From Burkholderiales bacterium (lineage in GTDB: Bacteria > Pseudomonadota > Gammaproteobacteria > Burkholderiales > Usitatibacteraceae), in NCBI GenBank assembly GCA_025360815.1, contig JANYBL010000061.1, positions 1 through 60,336 on the forward strand: a DNA stretch of 60,336 nt, in the 5' to 3' direction. Numbering within the stretch: the first letter of the stretch is position 1; the number at the start of each line of letters is the position of its first letter. Below, piece after piece: positions 1 through 10,233 of the stretch. Under the pieces are notes generated by a model, which was given only the letters and a program-made list of their open reading frames with translations, was not told the DNA's origin and ran no database searches. The translations under genes and the position numbers were made by a program.

Positions 1-167
1 CTGCCGCCTTGTGTGTCTTGGGCTTGGTGGGTGGGGCAGTAGCTGCCTGCGTCCAGCTGTCAATCGCGGAGTAAAAATGTGCCAAGTAGCGTGCCAAAAG
101 TGTACCAGTCAAGTTAATAAAAAAGATGGGTTGGCCTCTGGTTTTGCACTTCTGATTTTTATTTCTT

Positions 168-203
168 GGGGTTACGGGCGAAGCGCAGCGTAGCCCGTCC
201 CCC
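168..203. repeat. GC-rich hairpin with AAGCGCAGCGT loop
   Basis: Inverted repeat GGGG-TT-ACGGGC / GCCCGT-CCCC enclosing a loop with AAGCGCAGCGT. A second hairpin with the same loop core lies at 16985-17034. Hairpins of this kind are widespread intergenic repeats in proteobacteria. This one lies just beyond the stop codon of the istB remnant and may act as a terminator. Confidence 0.5.
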
Positions 204-211
204 AACATGTT

Positions 212-595
212 TTATAGTGGCTCGACTTCCTCCTTCACCGTAGATCTTGATTTCGCGCTTTGCTTTTGCTGTTTCTTGCTGGTGGCCAATCGATACGACT
301 CGCCATTCATCTCCAGGATATGCACATGATGGGTCAGGCGATCGAGCAACGCGCCGGTCAGTCGCTCGGAACCCAAGACGCTCGTCCATTCGTCAAACGG
401 CAGATTCGATGTCACCAGCGTGGCGCCATGTTCGTAGCGTCGGCTGAACACCTCGAACAACAGTTCGGCACCGACTGCAGTAAATGGCACGTAGCCCAGC
501 TCATCAACGATCAACAGCTTCACATTGGCCAATTGCTTTTGCGACGTGCGTAGCCGTTTCTCACGCTTCGGTGTTCCTGACATTTTGTTCTCCAT
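212..595 (-). pseudogene. IstB-like ATPase, C-terminal half only
   Basis: The 127-residue product matches the second half of IstB/DnaC-like helper ATPases: a Walker B region (LLIVDELGYVPF) near residue 30, then TSNLPFDEW and LLDRLTHHVHILEMNGESYR. Complete IstB is about 250 residues and has a Walker A motif in its first half; here that part is missing. The first 18 or so residues (MENKMSGTPKREKRLRTS) do not resemble IstB and probably come from the start of another reading frame of the element joined by the deletion. It cannot be a working ATPase. Confidence 0.7.
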
Positions 596-787
596 GGCCT
601 ACTTAGAATAATAATTCCATGGTGTCCGTTTTGGCGAACCCAGTCCAGAAACGCTGAGATGTGGGAATTGGGCATCACGGATTTTGGAGCAGCGACAGTG
701 GAGCAGAATCAGTGGATCAACGACCGTGGAGCAGTGTCAGTGAAGCGCCGTCAATGGAGCAGTGTCAGGTTGGTTGGCAGCAAAAAC

Positions 788-1588
788 TTATTGCGACGGC
801 CAACCGAGCTTTTCAAGCTGTGCGGCAGCCTCGAACAAGGGTTTGCTGAATAGAAATCCTTGCATCAGGTTGATGCCGAGATCTTGCAGGAATCGGCACT
901 CATCAAGGGTCTCGATTCCCTCGGCAATAATGCGGATGCCCAGTTCCTCGCAGATGCGCGTTACGCCACGTACGATGACTTGGCTGGGTTTGCGCTCGTT
1001 GATATTACGGACGAGGCTCATATCCAGCTTTATTAGATCTGGCTGAAAATCAGCGAGCAAGCTGAGACCCGCAAAACCGGCGCCAAAATCGTCGATCGCT
1101 GTCAGAAAGCCAATCCGCTGGTATTCGCGAAACACTTCCGCCAGCCATTTACCGTCGTTGATATGTTCACCCTCGACGGTTTCAAACATGATGCGCTCGA
1201 GCGGAAAGTTATGGGCAAGCGCCGCTTTAAGCGTAGTACGGATGCACACCTCAGGCCGGTAAATGGCGTTTGGCAAAAAATTAATTGACAGCATCGTCGA
1301 CATGTTCAGCGCTGCCGCCGTCTTAATCGCCTTCACGCGACAGGCCTGGTCGAAGCGATAACGATTGGCCTCATTGATTTGCGATAGCACGCTTTGTGCA
1401 GACTCACCGTTAGGACCGCGAACCAGTGCCTCGTGCGCAAAAATCTGTCGTTTTTGGAGATCGACAATAGGCTGGAATGCATAGCTAAACTTGAAAGCCA
1501 AACTCTCGTCGCCGCCACAACTGCCGCAGGGTTTGCCGTCCTGTTCGAGGATAAATTCGGTGGAGCGAAGTTTGATGTGCGTGTTCAT
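788..1588 (-). CDS. EAL-domain c-di-GMP phosphodiesterase-like protein
   Basis: A 266-residue stand-alone EAL domain without GGDEF, PAS or membrane segments, so cytoplasmic. Family members hydrolyse cyclic di-GMP to pGpG. The signature EAL is at residues 53-55 (HEALVRG). Further catalytic-region motifs are visible: the N in LSINFLP, the E in MFETVEG, DDFGAG near 166, the K in LIKLDMSLV, AEGIE and QGFLFSKP. These suggest an active enzyme. The first 30 residues carry a CGSC pair that could bind metal or form a disulfide. The gene stands alone, downstream of purM on the same strand (39 bp gap), with an IS remnant just past its stop. Confidence 0.88.
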   Translation of the reverse strand: MNTHIKLRSTEFILEQDGKPCGSCGGDESLAFKFSYAFQPIVDLQKRQIFAHEALVRGPNGESAQSVLSQINEANRYRFDQACRVKAIKTAAALNMSTMLSINFLPNAIYRPEVCIRTTLKAALAHNFPLERIMFETVEGEHINDGKWLAEVFREYQRIGFLTAIDDFGAGFAGLSLLADFQPDLIKLDMSLVRNINERKPSQVIVRGVTRICEELGIRIIAEGIETLDECRFLQDLGINLMQGFLFSKPLFEAAAQLEKLGWPSQ

Positions 1589-1626
1589 AGAATTTGAATT
1601 TTTTAAGCGTGCGTATTACACAGCGC

Positions 1627-2679
1627 CTAGACAACCATCGTCTGCTTCTCGCCCGTTACACGCTCGCGAATGTTGCCAATGGCGAATACGGTTTCGCCAG
1701 CATCGCGTAAATTTTTTGCGGCTGCTTCGGCGTTTTCTTTGGCAACTACCACCACCATACCGATGCCGCAATTAAAGGTGCGTGCCATTTCGGCATCATC
1801 AACTTGGCCTTGTTGTTGCAGCCATGCAAACACTGATGGCGCAACCCAGCTTTTACGATCGATCACGGCGGTGACGGCATCCGGCAGGACGCGCGGAATA
1901 TTCTCCGTTAAGCCGCCGCCGGTGATATGCGCCATGCCCTTCACCACACCGGTCTGCATGAGCGCTAGCAGCGGCTTCACATAGATGCGGGTGGGTGCCA
2001 ACAGGTCGGCAGCGAGTTGATGATTTTCAGATGCGTGTAAATCAAGCCCACTGCGTTCAATGATTTTGCGCACCAGTGAATAGCCGTTGGAGTGTGCGCC
2101 GCTCGATTGCAGACCGAGCACCACATCGCCCGCTGCAATGGTTGCGCCGGTGATGATGGCTTCTTTTTCGACCAAGCCGACGGCGAAGCCCGCGAGATCA
2201 TATTCGCCGGCGGGATACATTGATGGCATCTCGGCGGTCTCACCACCGATCAACGCACAGCCCGCCAATTCGCAGCCGTAAGCGATGCCTTTGACGACAT
2301 CCGTAGCAACGGCGACATCGAGTTTACCGCAGGCAAAATAATCAAGAAAAAATATCGGCTCGGCACCTTGCACCAAAATATCGTTCACACTCATGGCGAC
2401 TAAATCCTGGCCGATGGTGTCGTGTTTGTTCAAATGAAACGCAAGTTTCAATTTGGTGCCCACACCGTCGGTGCCGGAAACCATGACGGGATTTTTAAAT
2501 TTTTTCGAGACTTCTACTAGGGCACCGAAGCCACCGATACCGCCCATCACTTCGGGGCGCATGGTGCGTTTTGCGAAGGGTTTGATGTTTTCAACGAGCT
2601 GATCGCCCGCGTCGATATCAACGCCCGCGTCTTTGTAGGTTAGCGGCGAAAGTTGGTTTTCTGAAGCGGGATTGGTCAT
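1627..2679 (-). CDS. purM: Phosphoribosylformylglycinamidine cyclo-ligase (AIR synthetase)
   Basis: Fifth step of de novo purine synthesis: ATP-dependent closure of FGAM to aminoimidazole ribonucleotide, in the cytoplasm. The 350-residue length is normal for PurM. Visible family motifs are the N-terminal [14 protein letters not shown], the GGFG loop, [48 protein letters not shown] and [13 protein letters not shown]. The start at MTNPAS gives the usual N-terminus. It is divergent from the perM-like gene with a gap of about 255 bp that should hold both promoters. In many betaproteobacteria purM also neighbours perM. Confidence 0.97.
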   Translation of the reverse strand: MTNPASENQLSPLTYKDAGVDIDAGDQLVENIKPFAKRTMRPEVMGGIGGFGALVEVSKKFKNPVMVSGTDGVGTKLKLAFHLNKHDTIGQDLVAMSVNDILVQGAEPIFFLDYFACGKLDVAVATDVVKGIAYGCELAGCALIGGETAEMPSMYPAGEYDLAGFAVGLVEKEAIITGATIAAGDVVLGLQSSGAHSNGYSLVRKIIERSGLDLHASENHQLAADLLAPTRIYVKPLLALMQTGVVKGMAHITGGGLTENIPRVLPDAVTAVIDRKSWVAPSVFAWLQQQGQVDDAEMARTFNCGIGMVVVVAKENAEAAAKNLRDAGETVFAIGNIRERVTGEKQTMVV

Positions 2680-2935
2680 GGCAGGGACTTTTTCGATGTG
2701 CAGTGCGGTGAGGATACATTGAGGATGTGATACGGCAGCGCTGAGGCGGCGTTGGTGTGACCTTTGTGAGAACTTAGTGAGAACTTAGAAAGACCCTAGC
2801 GAGACCTTGCGGCGGCGCGATACTAGATTGAAATGGATTGCAAGCGGTTTGCAACTGGCTAGCAAGCAAAAATGCAACCCTATGAACGAACGATTCGGTT
2901 ACGATTGGATAAATTAACTTCATATTTTACTGTAA

Positions 2936-4102
2936 ATGACTCCTAAAAGCCCTGAACATTCTCAAGCCAACCCGCGTTCACGCGTGAACATATCGCTGCG
3001 CCCGGTGTGGCTAACGCGGTTACATGCCCGCACGAGAGCGCGTCCGCTGGCGTGGCTGGATTTGTACATTTTGACGATGTTTGCCGCGATGCTCGGTTTT
3101 GGACTGCTGCTTTGGGTACTTTCACCGATTTTGGCACCGTTTTTGGCGGCGGCGATTTTGGCTTATATCTTCGATCCACTGGTAACCAAACTAGCCGCAA
3201 GCGGCGTGCCCCGTTCGTTGGCGACGGTGATAGCGGTGCTGCTGCTGATTTTCTCGGTTGCGCTGCTGCTCATCATCATCCTGCCGCTGTTTTACAAAGA
3301 AATCGCGCAGCTGATCGCGCAAATGCCTGCGTTTTTGGAACAGATCAAAACCCATGCGCTGCCTTGGGTGAACGACAAGTTCGGCGTGTCATTAACACTC
3401 GATCCGTCATCATTCCGACAATTCATTACCGATAATTTGCAGGACGCGGGTGGTGTCGCCAAGAAAATTTTTGCGTCCGTCAGCGTGGGTGGATTGGCAG
3501 TAGTGGGATTTTTAGTCAATCTGCTGTTGATTCCGGTTGTGCTGTTTTATTTCTTGCGAGATTGGGGTACGCTTCTGGGCAACCTGGACGCGATGGTTCC
3601 GCGGCGGTTTCATGGAACGGTCTCGATGCTGACCAAAGAAATCGACGCAATTCTGTCTGAGTTTTTGCGCGGACAATTGAGCGTGATGGTGCTGATGGCC
3701 GTATATTACGTAGGCGGACTGTGGCTGGTTGGCCTCAACTTTGCATTACCGGTCGGACTGATTACCGGAATATTGGTATTCGTCCCGTATTTAGGCAGTG
3801 GCACCGGATTGCTTCTGGGTACCGTCGCTGCTGTAATGCAGTTTCCGTCGATGACGGGCGTATTTTTGGTCTGGACAGTGTTCGGTGTCGGCCAGTTGCT
3901 CGAAGGCTTTGCCGTCACGCCGTGGCTAGTCGGGGATCGTATTGGCCTTCATCCGGTCGCGGTGATTTTTGCGCTGCTGGCGTTTGGGCAGGTATTCGGA
4001 TTTTTTGGATTATTACTGGCGTTACCAGCCAGTGCGGCAATCTTGGTCGGGCTGCGTCATCTTCAAGGCAGCTATCGGGCGAGTGATTTGTATCGCCGAT
4101 AG
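2936..4102 (+). CDS. AI-2E/PerM family membrane transporter
   Basis: A 388-residue polytopic inner-membrane protein with about eight hydrophobic segments: two pairs near the N-terminus, then segments around residues 185-210 and from 250 to the end. This layout and motifs such as PFLAAAILAYIFDP and FVPYLGSGTG match the AI-2E/PerM family, whose members are exporters or ion/proton antiporters with poorly settled substrates. The first 40 residues are a basic cytoplasmic tail longer than in many homologues. It is divergent from purM and convergent with the HAMP gene 30 bp away. The substrate cannot be told from sequence. Confidence 0.9.
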   Translation: MTPKSPEHSQANPRSRVNISLRPVWLTRLHARTRARPLAWLDLYILTMFAAMLGFGLLLWVLSPILAPFLAAAILAYIFDPLVTKLAASGVPRSLATVIAVLLLIFSVALLLIIILPLFYKEIAQLIAQMPAFLEQIKTHALPWVNDKFGVSLTLDPSSFRQFITDNLQDAGGVAKKIFASVSVGGLAVVGFLVNLLLIPVVLFYFLRDWGTLLGNLDAMVPRRFHGTVSMLTKEIDAILSEFLRGQLSVMVLMAVYYVGGLWLVGLNFALPVGLITGILVFVPYLGSGTGLLLGTVAAVMQFPSMTGVFLVWTVFGVGQLLEGFAVTPWLVGDRIGLHPVAVIFALLAFGQVFGFFGLLLALPASAAILVGLRHLQGSYRASDLYRR

Positions 4103-4131
4103 TTTGATGACGCGGGGCGGCAACTAAAACA

Positions 4132-4824
4132 TCAGGAAGATTTCAGCAACGCAATCGCTTCCTCGGTGCTGCGGCGCATACGATTAAAAGCAATCGCCAA
4201 CACCCCCACCTCGTCTTTGGTGGAAGGCTTGAATTCGGGGATCGTAAAATCGCCAATCGAGACGGCATCTGCCTGCCGCGCCATTTCAGCAATCGGGCGC
4301 ACGATCAGGCGGTCAAGCATTAAATTCAGCACAAAAAAGACCGCAAAAAAGACCGCGCCCAATGAACTCATGAGGGTCGTAAGCGCCGTTTTGGCGGTCG
4401 CCAGAATAGGGATCAAGTCAATTGAAGCGATACGAATTTTTCCCGCATCTTCGATGCTATTCAATTTTCGTGCAATAACCAACCGCTTATCGCCCGAGCT
4501 CGAGATGAAAATATCGGAAATCTGATTGTTGCTGCTGTCTTTGAATCGCGCAATCGCTTCGCCCTCGACCCCGCTGATGCCGCTTTGCACTTTGTCGGCT
4601 GGAAATTCGCGAATCTTCATTTCGACCAGACGAGAACCCATTGCCGTCGCTGTGCGCGCATTGATATTACCCATCACGGCAGCATCAAGCGTCATGAGTG
4701 CAGCACGTTCGGCGTCATCAATGGCCTGACGTTCAAGATAACGTTGCGCCACCACGCCCACAGTCAAAAAGCCGGCAGAGAACACTGCCAATAGAATCAG
4801 ATTAAATTTGAGGCGTAGCCCCAT
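4132..4824 (-). CDS. HAMP-domain membrane sensor without output domain
   Basis: A 230-residue protein: an N-terminal transmembrane helix (residues 7-25), a periplasmic region of about 120 residues, a second helix (about 150-170) and a HAMP domain (RPIAEMARQADAVSIGDF, then DEVGVLAIAFNRM) reaching nearly to the C-terminus. Proteins of this plan normally continue into a kinase, GGDEF or chemotaxis domain. Here the stop follows about 15 residues after HAMP, with no sign of decay beyond it. It may signal through a partner or be a shortened receptor. Periplasmic ligand unknown. Convergent with the upstream transporter. Confidence 0.85.
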   Translation of the reverse strand: MGLRLKFNLILLAVFSAGFLTVGVVAQRYLERQAIDDAERAALMTLDAAVMGNINARTATAMGSRLVEMKIREFPADKVQSGISGVEGEAIARFKDSSNNQISDIFISSSGDKRLVIARKLNSIEDAGKIRIASIDLIPILATAKTALTTLMSSLGAVFFAVFFVLNLMLDRLIVRPIAEMARQADAVSIGDFTIPEFKPSTKDEVGVLAIAFNRMRRSTEEAIALLKSS

Positions 4825-4978
4825 GGTGCTCTCCGGTTATATATTTTCTAACTGCCTGATAACAAATGATCAGACGCGGTTATTTTTTGCCCGCCCGACG
4901 CCATGCCGACAATGCTCACCAAACCAAAAAACTAGGCGCACCTTCTACAGGCACTTTTTACACGCTACTTTTACAATC

Positions 4979-5608
4979 TCAACTTGAAGCTTGAGACTGC
5001 GACAAACTGGCGTGCGTGCGAACGCTGTCAAAAAACGAATTACGTTCGTCAGGTGTTCGCAAATGCGTAGCCAGTCGCTCGAAAAAATCACGTGAATTAT
5101 CAGCGGCGCGCGCATAGCGCTGCACCAACACGCCCGCTAATGGACCAATAATCGGCGCCAATGCGGCTTCGCCGCGTTGCATCAATTCGGGCGTAATGGG
5201 TGCGGCACCGCGAACCGTCGCCGTCGACTGCTGCATGGATTCATTTTGCGCGCTGCTGCCAGTCGCTGGCGCTGCCTTGCTTGCGTTTGAACTTCCATTC
5301 GAACCTGAACTTGCATTGACATTCGCATTTACGCCAGCCGTTGATTTAGTAGGCTTGTTGGACTCTTGGTATTCCAGCAAGATGCGTTTTGCACTTTTGC
5401 TAAACAGTTCGCGTTTGCCCGGCTCTTCAATATTGCTGGCAATGTTCAGAATAACTTCATTCGGATCTTGGCTTAAGCGGCTCGCGCGCTTGACGGTGGT
5501 AATCGAGTACGGCCCCAGATACGGCAATAGTGCACGTGTTAATTCGGCGAGTAAGGCTGGCTCCAAATCAAGCTGTTGTCGGGCAGCGTCGCTAAATTGT
5601 GTGCTCAT
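4979..5608 (-). CDS. Unknown protein with kinase-tail-like C-terminus
   Basis: Not recognised with certainty. From the ATG at 5608 (MSTQFSD) it encodes 209 residues; an upstream ATG would add 34 basic residues that look untranslated. It has two conserved-looking parts, residues 5-85 (LTRALLPYLGPYSITTVKRA) and 140-205 (ALAPIIGPLAGVLVQRYARA), joined by a Ser/Asn/Ala-rich linker. Both halves centre on an L-P/I-LG-P-hydrophobic helix. From general memory, regions like this sit at the C-termini of some betaproteobacterial Ser/Thr kinases. No signal peptide or membrane segment is seen, so it is probably cytoplasmic. Single gene, no operon partner. Confidence 0.6.
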   Translation of the reverse strand: MSTQFSDAARQQLDLEPALLAELTRALLPYLGPYSITTVKRASRLSQDPNEVILNIASNIEEPGKRELFSKSAKRILLEYQESNKPTKSTAGVNANVNASSGSNGSSNASKAAPATGSSAQNESMQQSTATVRGAAPITPELMQRGEAALAPIIGPLAGVLVQRYARAADNSRDFFERLATHLRTPDERNSFFDSVRTHASLSQSQASS

Positions 5609-6004
5609 CGTGTTATGTCGTCTTGTCGGCAGATTGGCGGTGTGCCGTAAAAATCGAGCCTCGTCAAACATGTTTCGCTTAAAAATGTAACAGGGCTTCA
5701 TCGAAAACATCTACCCAAACATCTCAAAAAGCGCTCCCTATTTTTACCGCTTCATTAGCCACAAGTGTATCGCAACTACACGGTTTTTAGGCACTGAAAA
5801 GTTGCACAAATTGTGAAAACCTGCTCCAAAAACGGGCTAAAAGCGATAAAAATGCGTAAATTAGCGATTAATTTACGAATTTTGACAATGCGCCCATCGA
5901 TACGCTGCCCGATTCAATGTGCAATCTGGGAGGCATACGGGTCGCAATTTGGTGCGCAATCAGATGTTCATACAACCGCAAGCAGCTCGCCATTTTGCCC
6001 CACT
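5609..6004. other. Intergenic stretch between nadA and the unknown gene
   Basis: About 400 bp between two minus-strand genes. It is AT-rich in the half nearest the unknown gene, as expected for that gene's promoter. No convincing ORF, RNA or strong hairpin was seen. Confidence 0.5.
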
Positions 6005-7141
6005 TTATGCGGGGCCAATGCCGTGTGTATGGCTGCCCGGTGATAGCGTTATCGCGTTAGTCAAATTAAGCCCCTGTGCAAAATCGAGCATGCGTTGGAT
6101 TGAGCGCTTGGCCAGCAAGCCCACGGCCGGGTCAACATGTATTTCGTTTTTATGTTTTTCCAAAACCTCGGCTAAATTCGCCAAACCATTCATCGCCATC
6201 CACGGGCATTGCGCGCAGCTTTTGCAAGTGGCCGAATTGCCCGCTGTCGGCGCTTCGATAAAAACTTTGCCCGGTGCAGCGGCTTTCATTTTATGGAAAA
6301 TGCCTTTGTCGGTGGCGACGATAAAGGCGTTGGCAGCCATGGTTTGCGCCGCTTTAATAATTTGTGTGGTTGATCCCACCACATCGGCCAACGCCACCAC
6401 GCTTGCCGGCGATTCCGGATGCACAAGCAGCTTGGCCTCAGGATGTTGCTTCTTCAGCTCAATCAGCTCCGCTGTTTTAAATTCATCGTGGACCAAACAC
6501 GAGCCTTGCCACAGCAGCATATTTGCGCCGGTTTGGGCCTGGATATAGCCACCCAAATGCCGATCCGGCGCCCAGATTATTTTTTCTCCTTTTGCATGCA
6601 GATGTTCAACAATTTTTAAGCCGATGCTCGATGTCACCATCCAGTCGGCACGCGCTTTAACCTTGGCACTGGTGTTGGCATATACAACGACTGTACGATC
6701 CGGATGCGCGTCGCAGAAGGCGGTAAATTCATCCGGCGGGCAACCCAAATCAAGCGAGCATTCCGCTTCCAATTCAGGCATCAACACAAGCTTTTCCGGA
6801 TTCAAAATTTTTGCCGTTTCACCCATGAAGCGCACACCACACACCACCACGGTTTGCGCAGAATGATCGCGCCCAAACCGCGCCATTTCCAGCGAATCAG
6901 AAACGCAACCACCGCTTTCTTCGGCCAAATCTTGCAAGTCGGGATGCACGTAGTAATGCGCTACGAGCACCGCATTTTGCGCTTTAAGCAAGCGCTTGAT
7001 GCGCGCCTTGAGTTCGATGCGCTCGGCGGCGTTCGGCTCAACCAGCACCTTTGCCCACGCATGATCAACCGACATCGTCGCGCCAAAGTTATTTACGCGC
7101 GGATGATCGAATTCAACACGGATTGGCGCTAATGTGTTCAT
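6005..7141 (-). CDS. nadA: Quinolinate synthase
   Basis: Condenses iminoaspartate with dihydroxyacetone phosphate to quinolinate, the second step of de novo NAD synthesis, using an oxygen-sensitive [4Fe-4S] cluster. Family motifs: [64 protein letters not shown] and [13 protein letters not shown], which supply the cluster cysteines. The ATG at 7141 (MNTLAP) is chosen because GGAG sits a normal distance upstream; the longer frame adds 34 unrelated residues. The product is 378 residues, normal length. It follows kynU by 14 bp, so both are probably one transcript. Confidence 0.97.
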   Translation of the reverse strand: MNTLAPIRVEFDHPRVNNFGATMSVDHAWAKVLVEPNAAERIELKARIKRLLKAQNAVLVAHYYVHPDLQDLAEESGGCVSDSLEMARFGRDHSAQTVVVCGVRFMGETAKILNPEKLVLMPELEAECSLDLGCPPDEFTAFCDAHPDRTVVVYANTSAKVKARADWMVTSSIGLKIVEHLHAKGEKIIWAPDRHLGGYIQAQTGANMLLWQGSCLVHDEFKTAELIELKKQHPEAKLLVHPESPASVVALADVVGSTTQIIKAAQTMAANAFIVATDKGIFHKMKAAAPGKVFIEAPTAGNSATCKSCAQCPWMAMNGLANLAEVLEKHKNEIHVDPAVGLLAKRSIQRMLDFAQGLNLTNAITLSPGSHTHGIGPA

Positions 7142-7155
7142 GAAAATAACTCCGA

Positions 7156-8412
7156 TTAAGTAACCGCATTGCGGTGATGATATTTTGCATCTTGCCATGC
7201 GCTGGCTTGCATGACGTCGCGAATCACCATCACCGCATTCCAAACATCAATAAACCGCGTATACAGCGGCGTAAAACCAAAGCGCAACAGATTAGGCTGG
7301 CGAAAATCGCCAACCACGCCGCGATCAATTAGCGCCTGCATGACCGCATACGCATGTTCATGCGCAAATGACAACTGGCTTGCACGCTCGGCGTGTTCAC
7401 GCGGCGAGACGCAATGAAATCCAAGGCCAGCGCAGTGTTCATCCATTAACGCCCAAAACATATCGCTTAAGGCAAGCGACTTTTGACGCACGGCTTGCAT
7501 ACTAACGTCGTCAAACGACGCTAATCCGCAATCCAATGCCTGCATCGCTAAAATTGAAGGCGTGCCAGCCAGCAAACGCTCAATTCCCGGTGCTGGCGCG
7601 TATTCTGGCGAAAATGCGAATGGTGCTTGATGGCCAAACCAGCCTGCGAGTGGGGTGGCGAAGTTTGGCTGCAAGGCGCGCGCAACATAGCAATAGGCAG
7701 GCGCACCTGGCCCACCATTCAAATATTTGTAGCCGCAGCCCACCGCCATTTCAGCGCCGCTTTCATTGAGCGAAACGGGCACGGCACCCGCAGTGTGGCT
7801 CAAATCCCACAAAATACGGGTTCCCGCTTGATGCGCAGCGACATTCAGTGCCGCCATGTCATGCAGGTGGCCGCTGCAATAGTCAGCTTGGGTGATCAGC
7901 GCTACAGCGACCGTCTCATTCATCGATGCCGCCAACTGATCGGCTGCGACTAATTTTAGGGTGTACTGATTTCCCAGTAGCACGTTGAGACCTTGCGCCA
8001 TATACAAATCGGTAGGGAAATTGCCGGCTTCCGACAAAATCACGCGGCGCTGTTTATTGTTGCGAATCGCAGGCAGCTCTAATGCGCCGGCCAGTAATTT
8101 AAAAATATTGATCGAGGTAGAATCTGCCGCCACGATTTCGCCAGGCGCCGCACCGAGCATTTGTGCAAGTTTATCGCCGATCCGCTTTGGAAAATTGACC
8201 CAATCATGCTTGTTCCAAGCGCGAATCAGATCATTGCCCCACTGTTGGCGAATGGTGTTTTGCAAGGTTGCGGAGGTTGTGCGCGGCAGCGCGCCCAAAG
8301 AATTACCATCAAGGTAGATGACGTTTTCGGGCAATTCAAATCGCTCGCGGATATGTCGGAGGGGATCGTCCGCATCACGTTGCGCACAAATGAGCTTGGT
8401 TACAGTAATCAT
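7156..8412 (-). CDS. kynU: Kynureninase
   Basis: PLP enzyme that cleaves kynurenine or 3-hydroxykynurenine to (hydroxy)anthranilate plus alanine. The 418 residues are normal for the family. Visible motifs: [13 protein letters not shown] near the N-terminus, [41 protein letters not shown] and the PLP lysine in [14 protein letters not shown]. The C-terminal region ends with [20 protein letters not shown], also typical. It lies directly upstream of nadA instead of beside kynA/kynB, so tryptophan breakdown and NAD synthesis genes are paired here. No kynA or kynB is in the window. Confidence 0.95.
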   Translation of the reverse strand: MITVTKLICAQRDADDPLRHIRERFELPENVIYLDGNSLGALPRTTSATLQNTIRQQWGNDLIRAWNKHDWVNFPKRIGDKLAQMLGAAPGEIVAADSTSINIFKLLAGALELPAIRNNKQRRVILSEAGNFPTDLYMAQGLNVLLGNQYTLKLVAADQLAASMNETVAVALITQADYCSGHLHDMAALNVAAHQAGTRILWDLSHTAGAVPVSLNESGAEMAVGCGYKYLNGGPGAPAYCYVARALQPNFATPLAGWFGHQAPFAFSPEYAPAPGIERLLAGTPSILAMQALDCGLASFDDVSMQAVRQKSLALSDMFWALMDEHCAGLGFHCVSPREHAERASQLSFAHEHAYAVMQALIDRGVVGDFRQPNLLRFGFTPLYTRFIDVWNAVMVIRDVMQASAWQDAKYHHRNAVT

Positions 8413-9263
8413 CGGGCCCTCATTGTATTGGTCGATTCAGCGTGCGGGAATATTGATGCCTTGTTCGCTTGCTTTTCCCGACGTCGTTCAGAGACGGCGG
8501 AGCCAAATTATCGCAGACGCGGTCTGGTTTGCGAATAAGTATTGAAGCGCGGTGTTGTATTGGGGTTTCATGCGACATGCTCTGTCCCACGCTTTTTATA
8601 CCAAGGACGGTGCATCTACAGCCTCACTATCATCAAACCGAATTCGCCTCTCGATCACAGAGACAGTTGCAGACGCTACTGCGCGTTTGCGGACGCGATT
8701 TCGCTGTAGCGTGCAGCCAAACCTTAAAATTCGGTACCGCAATATGGCGAATGTGAACGGTTGCTTTTACGCTCTTCTAACGAGCACCGTGCGCATAGTC
8801 CAAGAAGTATTGCCCATGGGGGCGATGCCTATCTTCATTCCATCGCTATTTTCCACCAGAGGTGGCCAAGCTGTTTGGCCTACTCGCCCATGCCCCGGCA
8901 GACCAGCGGCCGTTGCCGTTGCAAATCAGCGTTGCCATGTCGGTTCTGGGAATTGGCCGTGTTTAGCTATTCGATTTTTTAAGGAAGCCGCGAGCGGTGG
9001 TTCACGCTCGGCTAAATTTGCCATGTTTAGATGCAAAGTGTCAATCAACCATCCGCATTATTTCGGGTTGTTTTTTGGGGTTTGGCAGCACTCACTTTCC
9101 CGCACATATTGCTCACCACAATTCGGGATCGATCCGAAGCCGGGGATGTGATCAAAGCGGACGCCGAAACCGCCCCTGGAATCCCTTTCAGCCAACGCTA
9201 ATCCAAGTCAGTAAGAGGCGCGCTTGATAGGGTAAAATAACGGATTACGATTCTTATGCGCGA
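8413..9263. other. 850-bp gap without a convincing gene
   Basis: No ORF here has recognisable protein similarity. The plus strand holds a frame of 199 codons (8552-9151) starting at TTG, but it lacks a ribosome site and its translation looks random. A small hairpin with a CGAGCG/CGCTCG stem lies near 8992-9010. The segment must contain the promoters of kynU (minus) and dapA (plus). It may hold a decayed gene. Confidence 0.4.
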
Positions 9264-10178
9264 ATGACTATGTTGACCGGAAGTTTAGTGGCAATTGTTA
9301 CCCCGATGTTGGCGGACGGCGCGCTCGATTTGCCACGGCTAAAATCGTTGATTGACTGGCATATCGCCGAGGGAACCGACGGGATTGTGATTGTTGGCAC
9401 GACCGGCGAATCACCGACAGTCGATTTTGACGAACACACGCTGCTCATCAAGGCGGCCGTTGAATATGCTAACAAACGTATTCCGGTGGTTGCCGGGACA
9501 GGCGGCAATTCCACCAAGGAAGCGATCTACCTTACAGAATCCGCCAAAAAGGTTGGCGCAGATTATGCGCTTTCGGTTGTGCCCTACTACAACAAACCCA
9601 CGCAAGAAGGCCAATACCTGCATTTCCGCGCGATTGCCGAGGCAGTCGATATACCGGTTATTTTGTACAACGTGCCGGGGCGTACGGTTGCCGATTTATC
9701 AAACGACACCGCGCTGCGACTGGCGGAAATTGCCAACGTGGTTGGTATCAAGGACGCAACCGGCAACATGGCGCGTGGCAGCGAATTGCTGATGCGCGCA
9801 CCGAAAAGCTTTGCGGTCTATTCAGGCGATGATGCCACCACATTGCCACTGATGATGTTAGGGGCGCACGGAACGATTTCGGTCACGGCCAATGTTGCGC
9901 CGCGTTTGATGCATGAAATGTGCGCTGCTGCCCTGAAAGGCGAACGCGGTGATAATTCGCGTGCCATTTCCATCAACCAGCGTTTATTCGGCCTGCACAC
10001 ACAGTTATTTTTGGAGCCGAATCCGATCCCGGTGAAATGGGCGCTGCAAGAAATGGGCTTGATTGATGGCGGCCTGCGCCTACCATTGACCCCATTCCAA
10101 GCGCAATATTTTCCCCTATTGCGCGCAGCGATGCGCCAGGCAGGCATACCCGACAGCCCTACGAAGGCAGCCTCATAA
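9264..10178 (+). CDS. dapA: 4-hydroxy-tetrahydrodipicolinate synthase
   Basis: First committed step of lysine and diaminopimelate synthesis: pyruvate plus aspartate semialdehyde to HTPA. A 304-residue TIM barrel. It shows [12 protein letters not shown], the GTTGESPT pyruvate loop, the catalytic tyrosine region [12 protein letters not shown], the Schiff-base lysine in [10 protein letters not shown] and VYSGDD. Two ATGs are close (9264 and 9270); family alignment favours MLTGSL at 9270 but neither has a clear ribosome site. bamC follows 55 bp downstream, as in Burkholderiales. Confidence 0.96.
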   Translation: MTMLTGSLVAIVTPMLADGALDLPRLKSLIDWHIAEGTDGIVIVGTTGESPTVDFDEHTLLIKAAVEYANKRIPVVAGTGGNSTKEAIYLTESAKKVGADYALSVVPYYNKPTQEGQYLHFRAIAEAVDIPVILYNVPGRTVADLSNDTALRLAEIANVVGIKDATGNMARGSELLMRAPKSFAVYSGDDATTLPLMMLGAHGTISVTANVAPRLMHEMCAAALKGERGDNSRAISINQRLFGLHTQLFLEPNPIPVKWALQEMGLIDGGLRLPLTPFQAQYFPLLRAAMRQAGIPDSPTKAAS

Positions 10179-10233
10179 ACAACCCTATGACTAAATTTAA
10201 AACGCCATCCCATTTCATTTTTCCGGAACATTT

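Larger units (their letters stand above)
58..768 (-). mobile_element. Internally deleted IS21-family element
   Basis: A remnant of about 0.7 kb, against 2-2.5 kb for a complete IS21-type element. The right side (about 685-768) carries several copies of a short motif reading GGAGCAGTGTCAG or close to it, as in the multiple terminal repeats of IS21 elements. The left side (58-110) carries a related series (GTGCCAA, GTGCCAA, GTGTACCA). Between them only the C-terminal half of the IstB helper ATPase survives; no istA transposase is present. The ends appear to have been kept while the middle was lost, so the element cannot move unaided. It ends about 20 bp beyond the stop of the EAL gene. Exact ends are inferred from TGTCA-like termini and no target duplication was identified. 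Confidence 0.6.

Noticed and set aside
8552-9151. 199-codon plus-strand frame
   Set aside because: Starts at TTG without a ribosome site and its composition looks random; it is only recorded as part of the gap.
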